Source of the DNA: Hyphomicrobiales bacterium
Lineage (GTDB): Bacteria > Pseudomonadota > Alphaproteobacteria > Rhizobiales > Rhizobiaceae
Length of the DNA stretch: 49,944 nucleotides
Direction of reading: 5' to 3'
Assembly: GCA_900471525.1 (NCBI GenBank)
Contig: UCEZ01000057.1
Span: forward strand, 1 to 49,944
Positions within the stretch are counted from its first letter, which is position 1. The number at the start of each line of letters is the position of its first letter. The position numbers were made by a program, and so were the translations under genes. The notes under the pieces are model-generated. The model saw only the letters and a program-made list of their open reading frames with translations. It was not told the DNA's origin and did not search any database. Positions 49,235 to 49,944 of this stretch are shown here, piece after piece.

Positions 49235-49944
49235 TTAGAGGATAAAATCTCCCTTGACGAGTTCGATCGTTTTGTCGAGTTGGATGGAAAAGTCGGCCTT
49301 CTTGTCCCCATTCGTGTCGCCGTAAACGTAGGTATCTCCGTTCACGTTGGAATAGCGAAGCTCCTGCGCATTTCCGCTGAATGCCTTTTCGCCGATGAAA
49401 ATGAAAGCCTGATTGCCCGCCCTGTCGATGTTGGCGTCGATCACCGACAGTCCGATTTTGTCGCCCTGGCTGTGCGAGAAGTCGTAGATCATGTCGCGTG
49501 ACGACATGGTGCTATGCTTTTCGGACAGGAACAGGAATGTATCGGTGCCAGCTCCTCCATAGAGCCTGTCGGCACCCACGCCGCCAATGAGCTTGTCATT
49601 GCCCGCATCGCCGGTGAGCCTGTTGGCCCCGGTGTTCCCGGTGAGCGTATTGGCAAGGCCGTTCCCGGTGGCATTGATGTTGGACGTGCCGGTAAGGGTC
49701 AGGTTTTCGATGTGGACGCCTGCGATCGAATAGCTGACGGAGGCATAGACCAGATCCGTGCCGCTCGAGGGGGATTCGATTGTCTTGTCCGTGGAAATAT
49801 CGACATAATACGTGTCGTTGCCCTTGCCACCGTACATCGTATCCTTGGCGACGCCGCCGTTGAGGACGTTGTCTCCGTCATTCCCTGTCAAGCGATTGTT
49901 GCCGTAGTTGCCCGTGGCGTTGATCGAACTCGTTCCCAGCAGCT
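49235..49944 (-). CDS. RTX-type calcium-binding protein, C-terminal part
   Basis: The frame is open to the window edge, so the N-terminus lies beyond base 49944. RTX nonapeptide repeats GNDGDNVLNGG, GDAGNDKLIGGVGADRLYGG and repeated units such as SINATGN are seen, then a C-terminal domain ending VKGDFIL that serves as a type I secretion signal region. RTX proteins fold on calcium outside the cell. It lies opposite to the GTA genes, where the tail-tip genes should start, so it may be an insertion. No transporter genes are visible. Confidence 0.85.
   Translation of the reverse strand, partial: LLGTSSINATGNYGNNRLTGNDGDNVLNGGVAKDTMYGGKGNDTYYVDISTDKTIESPSSGTDLVYASVSYSIAGVHIENLTLTGTSNINATGNGLANTLTGNTGANRLTGDAGNDKLIGGVGADRLYGGAGTDTFLFLSEKHSTMSSRDMIYDFSHSQGDKIGLSVIDANIDRAGNQAFIFIGEKAFSGNAQELRYSNVNGDTYVYGDTNGDKKADFSIQLDKTIELVKGDFIL

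Noticed and set aside
1..49944. tRNA, rRNA or CRISPR array
   Set aside because: No cloverleaf consensus, rRNA-like stretch or regularly spaced identical repeats were seen by reading; a tRNAscan or covariance-model search would be decisive.

Overview
The window reads as chromosomal DNA of a Rhizobiaceae alphaproteobacterium (Rhizobium/Agrobacterium/Ensifer relatives). The support is high GC content, a MucR/Ros zinc-finger regulator, a DivJ-type kinase next to a peptidoglycan-binding protein, several DUF families I know mainly from rhizobia (DUF6456, DUF5330, DUF1491, DUF6107), and an RcGTA-like gene-transfer-agent (GTA) head/tail cluster. No rRNA, tRNA, CRISPR array or transposase gene was seen. 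The organism call is inference from gene content.

Layout. 1-5.6 kb: the end of an alpha/beta hydrolase; a RidA/SDR operon divergent from a LysR regulator; a SEL1-repeat protein; a hemolysin III-type membrane protein; and a small exported protein. 5.6-9.1 kb: a MocR regulator divergent from an EamA exporter, a one-helix membrane protein, and msrB. 9.3-15.2 kb: a complete seven-gene Mrp/Mnh/Pha cation/proton antiporter operon (A-G) in which most genes overlap by 1-4 nt. 15.2-19.6 kb: a long AT-rich leader and mucR with a terminator, a DnaA-domain-IV-like protein overlapping a DUF6456 gene, sufE, a CopG/ParE toxin-antitoxin pair, and a DUF5330 protein. 20.2-24.3 kb: a DivJ-like sensor kinase, a peptidoglycan-binding membrane protein and a soluble chemoreceptor. 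24.4-34.1 kb: conserved housekeeping and hypothetical genes, including DUF1491, DUF2336, SH3, DUF883-like, a DUF1254/DUF1214 pair, a bifunctional penicillin-binding protein, a YcgN-family protein and an MmcQ/YjbR protein.

34.4-49.2 kb is the most interesting part. It is a GTA-like structural cluster in canonical order: small-terminase-like protein, large terminase, portal, DUF6107, prohead protease, major capsid, head-tail connector, head closure, DUF3168, TP901-1 major tail protein, GTA_gp10-type protein, rcc01693-type chaperone and short tape measure. The large terminase is split by a frameshift into ATPase and nuclease halves that overlap as ATGA. Between core genes sit extra genes: two related small lipoproteins, an unlisted 49-codon gene, a GH19-like endolysin, a zinc-ribbon protein, an Imm8-like orphan immunity protein and an 879-aa tailspike-like beta-helix protein. 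Where the tail-tip genes should follow the tape measure, an RTX calcium-binding protein on the opposite strand runs off the window. The cluster is either a decaying GTA or one remodelled for another use.

The non-GTA part is mainly ordinary core chromosome. Items there worth checking are an SDR that lacks the catalytic Tyr, clear operator-like palindromes in two divergent promoters, and three kinds of nested palindromic intergenic repeat.
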